From Clusia tigrina (taxonomy: Eukaryota; Arthropoda; Insecta; Diptera; Clusiidae): DNA of 64,000 nucleotides. Location of the stretch: NCBI GenBank assembly GCA_920105625.2, contig OV050030.1, positions 407,479,034 to 407,543,033 of the forward strand. Reading direction: 5' to 3'. How positions within the stretch are numbered: the stretch's first letter is position 1; each line of letters starts with the position of its first letter. Below, in pieces: positions 12,708-23,822 of the stretch. Under the pieces are notes generated by a model. That model saw only the letters and a program-made list of their open reading frames with translations, was not told where the DNA came from and did not search any database. A program made the translations under genes and the position numbers.

Positions 12708-12738
12708 ACAGATTACTCCTCTTGCATTACTCGTGATC
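12708..12738 (+). repeat. right target-site duplication of the Jockey-like LINE
   Basis: It repeats 11115-11145 with one mismatch, immediately after the poly(A) run. This indicates a relatively recent target-primed insertion, although the element's coding frames are already broken. Confidence 0.85.
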
Positions 12739-13327
12739 GAACATTTTATTTTCTCAGAATTTGGTGAATGTGTAGGGAGAGAGCAGAATCCATAGAATTG
12801 CCAACTTCTATACTACAATAGTAAAAGCAGAGATCATAGAGACGGGACACTTAAACTGCCACAGTTTTGCACATGTCGAAGTGTGCGCAAAACAAGAGTC
12901 ATTTCTCTGAATTCTCTGGTAAAAGGTCATAACAAGCACTCCAACAATACAGATCGGGAGTTATTAAAAATTAGTCAAAAATTATGCTCACCCTATTGCG
13001 GTATTGCACTTCGTTCACCAGTTCGTGGGCATGAACTCGAAAGCAACTGACATGCATAAAAGGTAAGGATAAGTCGTAATATTTGGACAGTTGTGACTTG
13101 GGATCGGTAGCTACAACTGTTTTATAGTGGTGAAAGTAAACCTTGGTAAGAATTTTTTTTTTATTTAATAATAAAATTATTGAATTTACTGAATTAAATC
13201 CTAATTAAAAAGATAACAGCAATAACAACAACGACCTTCCGCTGCTTATGGGTAAAAGGACTGAGGAATGAGGGTGGATTAAATTAGGTAATATAATTTA
13301 GATGTTTTCAAATATTTCAAGATTTTA
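12739..13327. other. non-coding spacer
   Basis: No coding similarity is recognised. There is a poly(T) run near 13148-13160 and an AT-rich block after it. Confidence 0.5.
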
Positions 13328-13666
13328 TCAATATCTGATGGAGAGGAGTTGGAGAAGGGATACGGGATCATCTTGCTGAAAAATATAATATCTTAAGCGG
13401 TTCAGTTCTAGACACCCACGAAGGTAATGTGATAGGATACTGTTAGAAGTTTGGATAATGCAGTTACATATGGACTTGGATTCAATATTCATCAGGTGTT
13501 CGTGAGAAATATTTGAATGACCTAATCTGAGTCTTAGTAAGAGGTTGTCCAACTGTGTAGTAAATAAACTGTGTAGTGGCAAAATATCAATTTCAGCTGC
13601 CAACGAGCTCATTCCAATACACCCCAGAACCAATACCATTAACTCAAAACGGCTACAATCATTCAT
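13328..13666 (-). pseudogene. LINE ORF2 C-terminal relic (RNase H end plus Cys/His region)
   Basis: The minus-strand frame of 112 residues carries LLLRLRLGHSNISHEHL and then a spaced ICNCI ... ILSHYLRGC block. This matches the RLRIGHTRLTH...C..C...H....C pattern that ends ORF2 in Jockey/I-type LINEs with RNase H. The first ~35 residues look like a degraded RNase H C-terminus. No start codon is expected. It is an isolated fragment. Confidence 0.65.
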
Positions 13667-15137
13667 GACTCACTGTCTGCTGTTTATGACTTTTCAAAAT
13701 GGTTATTTTTCTAAATTTAGAAGACCTTTTCATATCCGTTTATAAATGAATATTTCGTCACAATATTTTTACCTAACAGGAAATACAAACTGAAAAGTCA
13801 ATTATTTAATTTTACATAATTGTAGATTTACACATTTGTTCTGCTGGCACTCAACCTGCGCTTTGTTAGCTAGTTCACTGATGTGAATGCTGTAAACCCG
13901 TTTAGAAAATTGCACAATACATTTGTGATTGCAGCAGCAAAGTTTATACAGTGTATAAAACATTGCATGGACGAGTGAGAGCGCACTTGGAAAGACCAAC
14001 TAACTAACAATCCTGTTAAACTGCGTACACTTTCTTTCGGTGTCAATTGCCTGTGCAAGTCGGCGTGTGTTGGCGTTGCACAAAGACTCTACACAACGCC
14101 ATGAAAACTTGTTACTTTACAGAACAGTTTTCTGTGTGTGTGTGTGTGTTAATGTAAGTGGGCGTATATATTATGACTGCACGTAGTGTACTTGTGCGCT
14201 CAGGAAACTTGAATACAAAAGATATTCGCCTGTCAGCGTGTTCGCTCTGACGTCCGTCATAACTGCTGTGTGCGTTTGTTGATGCCCGCGAACTGCACCG
14301 CTTCTACCGACACAACTTTGCTTCCATGTTGCCTGTGTTTTTAATACCTCTGTTGAACATGAATTTTAATGCCTCACCTAACAGCTGCGAAGGTCTTCAA
14401 GCTGCAACCTACGTGGATGACCTGCGTTGTGCCCGTAAGTACTCGCGTGTGCTTATGGAGCTGCTATAATTTGATAAATGCCTTTGAATGTTTCTTAGTT
14501 GTACTGCGTGTACATGACGCGGAATTATGTTGTCGTTTCTCCCAATGTTTTGCTGATGCACGGTGTATTTGGTTTATATTTCAATTATCTGCTTGGATGA
14601 ACAACAAGCACAGAAAACTAATTTGCAAATTGAATTGTCATTTAAAAAACTTGGCGCACTCAGCTGAACAAGGTTCATTCTCGGTCGAATTTAAGTTTTC
14701 ATCTGATGGAAGTTGAGTTACACAAATACCTCGTGGGCGTTTGAACCATGTCCGAGAGGGATTTGCATGTATTTCATCAAAGAGTATCAAAAAAGTGACC
14801 AGCCTGGTAAAAACTGGAAACCAATGAACTAAATCGATACATGCACGAACCAATGACATGTATTCCCTTTAGTAATATACCTGTGTTGTTTTTATTTGTT
14901 ATTGCAACAACGTCTCCGACTACCTCTGCATAGACTCCATTAGTGACACAGTCTCTGCAAAAAGAAACAGCTATGCAAATAGCCAAATAGCCATGAGACA
15001 AGGGAGTACTTACACCGCAGCCCGTCAGGACCTATTGTGCATAAATGAAGAAAATATTGTTTCAAACATTATATCCTTCCTAATAGTTCCATACCTGGAT
15101 TGTGACGAGTAATACAAAATATGTTGTTTGTTTTATT
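13667..15137. other. mostly non-coding stretch, including a (GT)n tract
   Basis: A (GT)n microsatellite lies at 14132-14149. The GC content of 13990-14440 is somewhat higher than that of its neighbours, and this sub-region contains the possible small ORF/first exon at 14359. The rest shows no recognisable gene. The 115-codon frame at 14369-14716 resembles no known protein and overlaps the candidate exon in another frame. Confidence 0.45.
14359..14469 (+). CDS. candidate 36-codon ORF or first coding exon, unidentified
   Basis: An ATG at 14359 opens a short frame beginning MNFNASPNSCEGLQ and containing ATYVDDLRC. Within it, GCCC|GTAAGT at 14431-14440 is a strong match to a splice donor (GT at 14435). 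If used, it would give a 76-nt coding first exon. If unspliced, the frame ends at TAA 14467-14469. Composition is more balanced than surrounding chance frames, and the preceding 350 bp is relatively GC-rich. I do not recognise the protein. No matching acceptor exon was found in the window, so this is tentative. Confidence 0.22.
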   Translation: MNFNASPNSCEGLQAATYVDDLRCARKYSRVLMELL

Positions 15138-16062
15138 TTTATACCCTTTACCTTAAAAATAGTAAAAAGGGTACACTAAGTCTGTGCGGTTGAGAGGTTT
15201 TCCAACTACAAGAAGGAGGCGTGGCAGGTATGGATATAAGTATACACAGAATCATTTTCTGAACAATTTTGTCCGTCCGTCTGTGGCCACTTTTTTCTAC
15301 ACCATTGTGAATATATCTTAATGAAACTCTGCAAGTGTTTTCGGGACCAAGTTACTGAACCAGATTGCTGTATGAGCCCATTTGGACAAAGACCACGCCT
15401 ACCTCCCATGTATGCAACTCTTTTCACCTTTTTAAAATGACTATACGATCCAATTGATGAAATAGTGACGCAATTTGGTATTTATCTAGATGCGTATCCT
15501 ACTACTATGTAAAATATGGGCGGTTTATATTAACTGACACGCCCACTATTAACGGATATTCATAACTTAATATCTCTTGGAAATTTATGGATGAAATTTA
15601 TGAGGTACTGGGATTGTGAATATTATACTGGGGTTGTGAATATTATACTGGGGTTGTGAAGGGACACCCCCACTTTCCTTATAAGGACCCTTCGGGACAA
15701 AAATTAAAATTAGCCTAGCTATGCTCCTATTGCTGATGAATGGCAATAATGCACATTGAGTCATTACTAGTGTGGGTGCAAAATATGGGAATCATATGAA
15801 GCCACGCCCACAATTAACCAAAAATTATACTAGCTTCCTTTTTATTTTTAGATTTGTGAACGAAGCTTCAGAGGAAGGTTGTGGGTACTAACATTAAACA
15901 CCACACAAAAAATGGTCAGGGCATTCTAACTGCCACGCCCACTATAGATATATTTTTATAACCTATGATATATACAATATTTTTGTACAAAATTTTTATG
16001 AATATACGTAATTGACGCTTTAAAGCCATAGACAATGGGGACGATCAGAATATTATAGATAT
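15138..16062. repeat. dispersed repeat, copy 1, interrupted by the solo LTR
   Basis: The left edge has a small inverted structure, TATACCCTTTA ... TAAAAAGGGTA, near 15142-15171. Several blocks are shared with 47400-48180: GCCTACCTCCCAT, GCCACGCCCAC and CCACAATT. The pattern, including the TCCGTCCGTCTGT run at 15270, resembles non-coding repeats common in fly genomes; I cannot assign the family. No coding frame is present. The LTR at 16063 has split the repeat, which may resume after 17144. Confidence 0.6.
15607..15660 (+). repeat. 20-bp tandem repeat, 2.7 copies
   Basis: The unit ACTGGGGTTGTGAATATTAT starts at 15607, 15627 and 15647 (last copy partial). There is one A/G difference in the first copy. 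Confidence 0.9.
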
Positions 16063-17140
16063 TGTTACGTAATCGCCTTTCAGACAATTTATACCAAGCT
16101 CAATACTTGGATTAGTATCGCTGGATTGTGTAATAAGCAAACAATTCCCTCTTAAGTAAGAACAATTGGCATTATTTGTATTCGCCCAACTTACTTTAAA
16201 AGTTTGCTCCCTTCTCACACTTCGTCTTCGCTTATAGTGTGCTTCAGTTAGTCAGTTGTTGCACTACACTATTGATTTAATCACTTCCTGCTACTGTTGC
16301 TGACACGATGTCCTCTTTGTGACGATCACTGCTCAACTGCCCGTTGCTAACACAATGTCCGCTCTGCGATGATCACTGCTCAACTGCCCGTTGCTAACAC
16401 GATGTCCACTCTGCGACTATCACTGCTCAACTGTCCGTTTCTAACACGATGTCCACTCTGCGACTATCACTGCCCAACTGCCCGTTGCTAATACGATATC
16501 CGCTCTGCGACGATCACTGTTCAACTACCCGTTGTTAACACGATGTCCGCTCTGCGATGTTCACTGCTCAACTGCCCGTTTCTAACTCGATGTCCACTCT
16601 GCGACTGTCACCGTTTCAACTGTCCGTTGCTAACAAGATGTCCCCTTTGCGATGATCACTTCTCAACTGCCCGTTGCTAACACGATGTCCGCTCTGCGAC
16701 GATCACTGCTCAACTGCGCGTGGCTAACACGATGTTCGCACTGCGACACTAACCACTGCTGCTACTCTCAGGATTCGGCTAGAAAACTTTTCACTGCTTG
16801 CTGCTAATACTATGTTCAATCTGCCACAGTCACTTCTTAAATGATCTTGGAAACACGACGCTTAATATGCTACTATCACTTGTCAGCCGCTTGCTGCCAA
16901 TACGATGTTCACTCTGCCATTTATTACCTGATTGCTGCCGATGTTCACTCTCCCACTGTCACTTGTTAACTGTTCTCGATATCAATTGTGTGGCCGCTTA
17001 TATACTTCATGTGTACCAGACCTTCCACTAGTCTTTGAACGTAGTTTCGCATGCCTTCTGGCGTGTGTATTTTAGGGGTTGAAAATGACCCATACCCTAA
17101 AACTATGCAACCAATCAGATGGCGTGTGGATTTCGTAACA
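16063..17140. mobile_element. solo LTR of a retrotransposon, 1,078 bp, with 4-bp TSD
   Basis: The left end begins TGTTACGTAATC (16063) and the right end closes CGTAACA (17134-17140). The reverse complement of the right end is TGTTACGAAATC, so the termini form a 12-bp inverted repeat with one mismatch. ATAT lies directly on each side (16059-16062 and 17141-17144), a matching 4-bp TSD as made by many Ty3/gypsy integrases. No gag, pol or env is present, so this is a solo LTR left by LTR-LTR recombination. Orientation is not certain; a TATA-like TTATATAC lies near 16997. The LTR holds a 47-bp minisatellite. Its length and TSD recall long-LTR Osvaldo-type elements, which is inference only. Confidence 0.85.
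16293..16763 (+). repeat. 47-bp minisatellite inside the solo LTR
   Basis: Unit starts (CCCGTTGC or variants) lie at 16340, 16387, 16434, 16481, 16528, 16575, 16623, 16670 and 16717. Spacing is 47 bp throughout except one 48-bp step. A partial unit precedes 16340, giving about ten copies. More degenerate relatives (CGATGTTCACTCTGCC) continue to about 16972. Variant bases are shared between neighbouring units, as expected for local unequal exchange or slippage. Confidence 0.95.
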
Positions 17141-17188
17141 ATATGCTCCTAGTTACGATATCTGAATAAAATGTACATCGCCACGGTT

Positions 17189-17318
17189 TAGCTCGGATCA
17201 TGGAAAGCTAAAGAGTATTTTGAAGTCAGTCTATTCCGACTTCAGACTTCTCTTAGCTCGAACCATGGAAAGCTAAAGGGTACTTTGAAGTTTGTCTAAT
17301 CCGACTTCAGACTTCTTC
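17189..17318 (+). repeat. 65-bp tandem duplication
   Basis: Two units start TAGCTCG at 17189 and 17254. Each contains ATGGAAAGCTAAAG and CCGACTTCAGACTTCT. They differ at about eight positions. They lie just right of the solo LTR and may belong to the interrupted dispersed repeat. Confidence 0.85.
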
Positions 17319-17329
17319 ACTCGCTTTAA

Positions 17330-20300
17330 ATTATTTCACTGCAATTTAATTAATAAATAATGAATCTAACTATTTTATATTAAATAGTTTCACTTTAGTT
17401 TAACTGCTATATCATCAGTTCAGAAGTAATAACGATGTACTTCCAGAATACTCTTTATATATAGTTAAACCGATCATTTCAGAATGTTCTCGAATATTTG
17501 GGAATGATGTCCATTAGTGCAAAGGGATATTGTGCTTAGAGATAGCATAATTTTTTTGTGCCTGACAGTGAGACTGAAAGAAGCAACATCACTCAAGACT
17601 TCTCATTGCTGACTAATGGCATTTAGAAGCATCAGAGTAAGAAAGCAGGAGGTATAGAGTATCCTAGAGATCATTTAAATGTGAGGATGGGAATTTCAAT
17701 TCATTATTTACTAAAATATTTTCCATATTTTCTATATTAGGAATTTAAAATACGACTTTTTCTATTGACGAGCTTTTTCTTCACGACCTTTGAAACATTT
17801 CAGGCCTTGGTTTAATCAAGTTTTACATTTGTCAACAAGTCAAAAAGAAATTCCATGATATTTCCATATTTCAGATAATGCATTTCATGGCATAAAAGCA
17901 GCCCACATGAGCTCATTGCAAATCGTTAGTGACGATGTAAATATACAAGTCATCCTCATGTAGTCTCCCGCTAGGTTCTGCACTGACTTTACTATATATA
18001 AAACAGAACAGTATCTCCGGGAATTCACATGGGACATGGAGGTTAGAGCCTTCAAATGTTATATCCTTCCCCTGGTGCTCTGAACCCAATCGCTGAGCTA
18101 CTTTTGCATAGTCAAACCACTTTCATTTTGATCAATTCAAGTATACTATACCTCAAGGAGTAAGACTGAAGACGCATGTGACTGGTCAAAGAGTCTTCCA
18201 ACAGCATGTTTTAACGGAATCCTTTATGTTACTTATTATTTATTTATTAAATTATTTTTCAGGTATCTCAGTTTTACAACTTTTCATTAAACTTTTTGAA
18301 ATCACACCAACCCCACTCAAAATTTCTCGGTGGCAAAATTTAATCTTGTGTGTAAAGTCTCTTCTTGTCCCTCGGCGTAAATGGTTGCAGGAAACTTCTA
18401 AATTGGAAACCTAATTTTAATTTGTTGATGACGTCAAAAATAAAATACGCTCTGAACACAAGGGACCAATCTATCACAGACTGTAACGGGCTGTGCAAAG
18501 CTTATTCTCTTCTGGTGGTATGCTTTTTTATAAGACATAATATTTTATTTATCATATAAAGCAGATTCTATCCACTTTATAATGCTCTATCACTTTACAG
18601 ATGGTTTGAACCATCGTAAAATTATCTATTTGTCTCTTATATATTGAAAAACTCTGCAAAAGAGAAAATCTTAGAAATCATTATTGTTTGTCTGCCACAT
18701 TATTCAGTGTCCTGTTTACTCCTCAGATAGTTTAGAACAGTTGACCTTCAATATTGTTGTTAGAAATTTTCATTAGTATAAAAGATATTTATATTGACCC
18801 CTTACTTATGCTATAAAGGCTTGTCCTTCGCTTACGGATTCACTGGTATTAGATCTTCATGCATAATCTCCCTTCAATTCACAGTGCTTAAACTTACATG
18901 CGTACACTCGAATAATATATTCTGAAAATTTCTTCCGAGATTCTGCTGTTGTGATATTTCATTTCTGTTAAATTTTTCTGTGTAAAAAAATTCTCAGCAT
19001 CAATAAGTCTTCATACACAGATTGTGTGTACATGATTTATATTACCGAGAAAATGCCTAATAGAACCACAATTGATGCCGCTTAGCACTTCATTGTGTTA
19101 ATAATGAAAACAAAGCTCACAAAAACAGGACTACACAAAGGACTCTGGGCATGAGAATAAGAGAAAAAAGAATTAAATGCTCCACACATAAAACTTGCAC
19201 AGTAAATACATAAAAAAGCAACTGGCAATAACAATGGTGAAAATTCACAACGGTGCTGTGAGAAGGCAATAACAAATGCACAACAAACTTCCGTACAGAG
19301 GTGAAAAGGAAGCAAAGGAAAAGTAAATTTAAAAATAGTTCCAAACTAAAATAATTGTTTTCCTTTCTGAATGTGTAAAATGCAATTGGACCCTGGCGAG
19401 GGTAGTAGCAAAAACTGTCATGTGAGCAGTGATGTGAGCATCAACTGAAGAATTAGGTATAGGGGTAGAAGTGGCATTGGCCATCGAATTTAGCCAGCTA
19501 AAGGACATTTTAGTAGCCGACAAGAGAAGTTGCTTGAAGGTCCTTAGTGGCTCAGAAGTTGCTGGAAACAAAACCGCAACTTTACCAGAATATTCTAACT
19601 GTTCAATTGCTTGGGAATGACGAAGTTGAAACTGTGCTCAATAGGGACACTTCAGACAATGGATCAGAGTTTCCATATAATAGCAGCGAGTGCCCATATT
19701 ACAAACTCTAAAACTATGTACAAAATAGCCTGGAATAAATTACAATAATAAACGCAGTACAAGCAAACAAAAGAGCGCCAGAAATGGCAATGGGAAAATT
19801 GCGGTTGTTTGCATATCATTACCAACGCCCAGTGGATGCACGGCGCGGCATATGTGACCATGTCAGTTGTGTTTCCAATTTAAGTGGAATTGCGCCAACA
19901 GCCACAATGATGGTCGCTGTTTTAATTTGCACTGCATGCAGCGGAAAGTGCAATCATTGTTAGCACTTCCACTTGGCGTGGTGAACACACACAAAATGCT
20001 CATAAATAAAACAAACAAAATAAAATTCAATAAAATTTCAAAACAAAAGCGAATTTATGAGAATGTTTAAAATGATAACGAAATTAAATCACACAAACGA
20101 AATAAAACGAAAACGATTTAAGAGTAAATTTTTGTTCTATGCAAACAATAAAAAATTCCCAAAAATTTTGTTCTCATTTCGCCGAACTAAATGCAACTTT
20201 TATCAGAATGTAAAGGCAAAATTTTAAAAATGCACTAAAACTGTAACTAAAATGAAGCGGCAACTCAGACCAGAATGCTTTAAAGCACTTTCTTTGAAAT

Positions 20301-20570
20301 ACTTCGCTAATTCCATGGCAAGCATTTCAAACGTCAAATGCCGGACGGACATTCTTGGCTCCGACGGCAGCAACTTCAGCAAATGTAGAGCAAAACTTGA
20401 GTGCTGCAAGTGAATTCCTCAGATGTTTAAATAAAGAAGCACGAAGAATTATGCGAGTGCGTACAAGAAAATGGCTGCACACCCTTACATGAAATACGCA
20501 TACAGAGACTCACTCCAACGGACATTTTGTGTGCTCCCTGAAAGTAGGCTACGAAGAGCGTCACGCTAAA
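17330..20570. other. AT-rich non-coding stretch without recognisable genes
   Basis: I see no protein similarity on either strand. Short frames (18178-18414 plus, 19082-19315 minus, 19329-19571 minus) have low-complexity composition and no domain. On the minus strand near 18050-18110 there is a tRNA-like GTAGCTCAGCGATTGG stretch, but no convincing T arm (see rejected items). Confidence 0.55.
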
Positions 20571-20745
20571 TTATTTATTTATTTATTATACTTTGCACCA
20601 TTAAAAATTATGCCTGCAATGGTGTGGGAACTAGCAACTAAGGCCTTTGACTCGCAGAGAAACAAATTTTGAAATAAGTATTTGAAAACATGTCCTGGTA
20701 GGATTTTAACCTGGTACCCCACTGCAGCGTAAACTAGTACGAGTA
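20571..20745 (-). mobile_element. tRNA-derived SINE, copy b
   Basis: The plus strand shows the inverted tail (ATTTATTTATTTATTATAC), then GGGAACTAGCAACTAAGGCCTTTGACTCG, then GGTAGGATTTTAACCTGGTAC. These correspond to the reverse complement of the SINE body and of a decayed B box. The tRNA-like head is poorly preserved. Confidence 0.65.
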
Positions 20746-21264
20746 TGTAAGTTAATGTTTTGTACTTATCTTGTGCGATGTCACGAAAATTAAGTACTCA
20801 TTTATGGGTAAACCATTCAAGTTTATTGCTCAAAACAGACTAAAAACTAAAATACAAAATATTCTTATTATGAAGCTAGCCTTGACTTATAATCGCTGGG
20901 GCAGCACTTATGTTAAAGCGGATTGGGTTTCGGGTGTCGGCGCATGGAATGTTGGCGGCAGCATAATTGTGCCAAAGTTGCAAAAGTAGCTGAACATGCA
21001 CCGTTGGCTGTGAATTGCATGATCACCGGGTCAGTGAACTATGCCTGGCCGGATGTGTTAACTTGTACACCACTAAACCCCGAACATCTACTACATTAGT
21101 GGAACAGTGTTCATTAGTTCGAACCAGATGCTACAAAAAGTAAAGATCAGTATTTCAAGTTGGTCCTTAATATTCTGAGAGACCTTAAAGAGGACTTCTT
21201 ATAGTTGCAATCGTATCAAAGAGATTAGAGACAAACATTGATGGTATTTTTTGGAGTAGAACAA
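20746..21264. other. non-coding spacer, possibly degraded LINE sequence
   Basis: No clear coding similarity. It precedes two RNase H-type LINE fragments and may include decayed upstream parts of them. Confidence 0.4.
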
Positions 21265-21545
21265 TAACGTGTGAGCAGCATGACGCTGGGTAACTCTGTG
21301 TTATCATTCATATTACCAGTATATGGAGCAAGGTGTCTGCTTCTTCAAATTTGGAGGTTGGGCTTATCCCACGTCATAATTCGTGAGGCCAACCTATGGC
21401 GAGCACAGGCATCAGTCTGGAGGAAGAGTGGGACAGTACAGAGCATTTTTTGTGTTTTTGTCCTGCCTTTCCCAGAATTATATCAATTTAAAGAGACTTA
21501 TCCAATGTATGAGGTAAGTCAAGTCCCTTACAATGTGGAATAAGC
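21265..21545 (+). pseudogene. RNase H-type LINE fragment (Cys/His tail)
   Basis: The best frame reads LEEEWDSTEHFLCFCPAF at about 21417-21470. This is the E-E...E-H-F-L-C-x-C-P-A block that ends ORF2 in this LINE group. The same block recurs at 22249-22305 with a few changes, so two related copies lie one after the other. No start or complete domain is present. Confidence 0.75.
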
Positions 21546-21549
21546 CTCA

Positions 21550-22400
21550 ACTTATTACGGGTTCAGGGGCACTGTGGTGTTCAGTGGAATGAAATGGCTG
21601 ACAAAGTGACCAAATGAATATCTGTGGGTACTCCATTGGGACCAGAGTCAATTATAGGTATGAGCTTGACCTAGGGACTGTCACTTGGATCAAGGACCAT
21701 GTGAATGAAATCCACAGGAACGATGGTGCAAGTCAGTCGCTCACAAAACAACCAATTGGTTTCTAACGAGCCCGAACAAAACAGTAGCAGATTTTCACTT
21801 AGGTGGGTAGGTAGGTACAGCGGTAGCCGGAAAAGCGCACTTAATGCCACAATTCTCCCTTTGTATTATCACATGAGACACAAGTCCAAAACGCTTTCAA
21901 TGATCCAGACATTTGGAGATTTTAATGAAGCCCCACTAACTGCTAGGATGGGACCTGATACCTCAAACCCCGAAGGGTCAATTATGACCTAAGTGCACCC
22001 TTCGGGGGAACCGCCTTACCTACCTACCTACCTGGTGGAGCTTATATACTGGTTTGGAATACCTCCACAGAGTCCAGAAAGTAGTCACCCAGAAAGTGCG
22101 CCTCCTTCTGGACAGATTTTCTCTTAACATTAGGAAGAAAAGATATTCGATGTATGTGTATTGACGGGCTTATCACATGGTATAATGCTTGGGACCATTA
22201 TATGGTGCCCACAGACATCATCAACAGTCTCAACTACGTCTCCTGTCTGGAGGAAAAGTGGGACAGTACAGAGCATTTTCTGTGTATTTCTCCTGCCTTT
22301 GTCCGAATGAGAAGTCGCATATTAGGGTCGGATGGTCTGCGGATGGACAATATCCCTGGAAAGGTTTCTGAAATTCCTAAAAGAGTCAAATAAATTTTAA
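21550..22400 (+). pseudogene. RNase H-type LINE fragment, RNase H end to C-terminus, with insertion
   Basis: The RNase H C-terminus is readable at about 21568-21720: GVQWNEMADKVTK, then ESIIGMSLTLGTVTWIKDHV. The reading is interrupted by a foreign segment (about 21795-22034) and resumes at 22050 with KVRLLLDRFSLNIRKK, LTG-like residues and LEEKWDSTEHFLCISPAF. It ends near 22392 after RILGSDGLRMDNIPG. The Asp of ADK corresponds to the fourth acidic RNase H residue. Stops and frameshifts throughout make it a relic. Confidence 0.75.
21795..22034. mobile_element. inserted segment with inverted (TACC)n ends and an internal hairpin
   Basis: The segment begins GTGGGTAGGTAGGTA and ends CTTACCTACCTACCTACC, so the (TACC)n tails face each other. 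The left end, read on the minus strand, matches the 3' untranslated tail of the LINE at 8852 and 57450. Inside the right end is a perfect 11-bp inverted repeat, CCCCGAAGGGT (21968-21978) and ACCCTTCGGGG (21997-22007). It may be two LINE 3' ends joined tail to tail or a small foldback element. Confidence 0.55.
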
Positions 22401-22610
22401 AGTAGGAATGGGAAATGTATACTCTGCTCTGATTTCGTTTAATTTGAGACTTTACACTGTCGTTTCTGTGTTCTATCTTAATTTGCTTTCGAAGTCATGC
22501 CATCTGAATTCTTTTATCTCATTGTCAGCTTTGAAGACTGGCTCCACTTTTCCAGACATTCAACGTTATTAAATTATCTAGAACGCGAGTCTCTGTTGGT
22601 GTCAACAACA

Positions 22611-22722
22611 TTCTTCAGTAGACACAGATAAGAATTCATGTTTGTAGTCATTCTTTAACATAATTCGTCAGTAGAGAGAGATAAGAGTTCTTACTTGGAG
22701 TCATTCAGGACCAAAGAATATG
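22611..22722 (+). repeat. imperfect 63-bp tandem duplication
   Basis: TTCTTCAGTAGACACAGATAAG at 22611 is echoed by TTCGTCAGTAGAGAGAGAT at 22674, followed in each unit by a related AGTCATTC segment. The second unit is partial. Confidence 0.5.
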
Positions 22723-23822
22723 GTAGGAAGTACATGCAGTGCTCTCAATTATAATTGTAGAAATATTATGGAAAGCCAGTCATTGAACAACTGAACGATT
22801 TATAATTCACTACAACGTAACTTTGTGTTATTCTTGGATCAACAAAAATTAGCCAGAGTATCCATCAACAATGTCTCAAACGTCTTTTCTGTCTTCTTGA
22901 TACATTATAATAACCTGCTACAAAGGTAATTTAGTCTCTCTTTAGAAAATAAAAGGGATATCCTTGGAGTAAATGCAGTTGGGACTTGAAAGCAGAATCG
23001 ATAATATTGTCATAGTTGGAAAATATTGTTAAATTGTGCACTAGCAAATGTTGTTAACTATTTGTTAAACTGCCTTAAGAGCAAGTTATCAAACAAGTAT
23101 CTTGGATAGATTGACACAATCCAGAGAACGAACTATTAGCACAACTAATTTCTGCAATCAAATACTTGGAAATACTTGTAGCATCCCTCTAACATGCTGG
23201 GAATGTTTCGCAGAATATAAATACTCGCACACTCCTCTACCACAACTGCTGCATAGATCGACACAGCTTCGGATTAGGCTATAAACATCAAGTTACATCG
23301 CGTCGAAATAGAAACGCATGCAAGGACAATTATCTGCAAACAATGCCACCACAGCGACATTAACCGCTGCCATATTTTACAGTTAATGGCGCCATTTATC
23401 AGTCTTATCAGCGCAGTACTTTCATGCAGACGCATAAGTAAATCGTCAGTGTTGAGAGTCGCTATTGTTGTTAAGTTATTATTTTTGTTTTTCAACTAGC
23501 AAAACCGAATCATAAAACATACCCACCCGCTCCCAAGCACAAAACATGCAAACGATTCCGTTGATTTGTCATTTGGTGATAGTATAATAAGCAATTTCGC
23601 CAGTGCTATATGCCTGTGGATATTTTGTGTAAGCACTGAGGCAGGTGAATAGTGTATTTTTATAGCTGGGAAGGTTGTTGTTGTGAGCCGCGAATAGCGT
23701 GACAGTTGCTGCTCCACGACAGTTAACAAATTAATGTAAGCTATTAGGATCCTCATCGCATGCTCCAAACGACTTGTGTCAGTTCGGCTGCTCCAGATAC
23801 ATACCTATTTGTTAAGTTAAGT
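22723..23822. other. non-coding spacer
   Basis: No recognisable gene. The minus-strand frames at 23274-23495 and 23496-23768 lack any domain. No repeat is shared with the rest of the window. Confidence 0.5.

Noticed and set aside
14369..14716. 115-codon plus frame
   Set aside because: Overlaps the better-supported ATG at 14359 in another frame, crosses the putative donor, and shows no domain.
18040..18115. tRNA-like stretch on the minus strand (GTAGCTCAGCGATTGG, then GAAGG)
   Set aside because: D-arm-like start but no matching acceptor stem or T arm, and no similarity to the SINE body.
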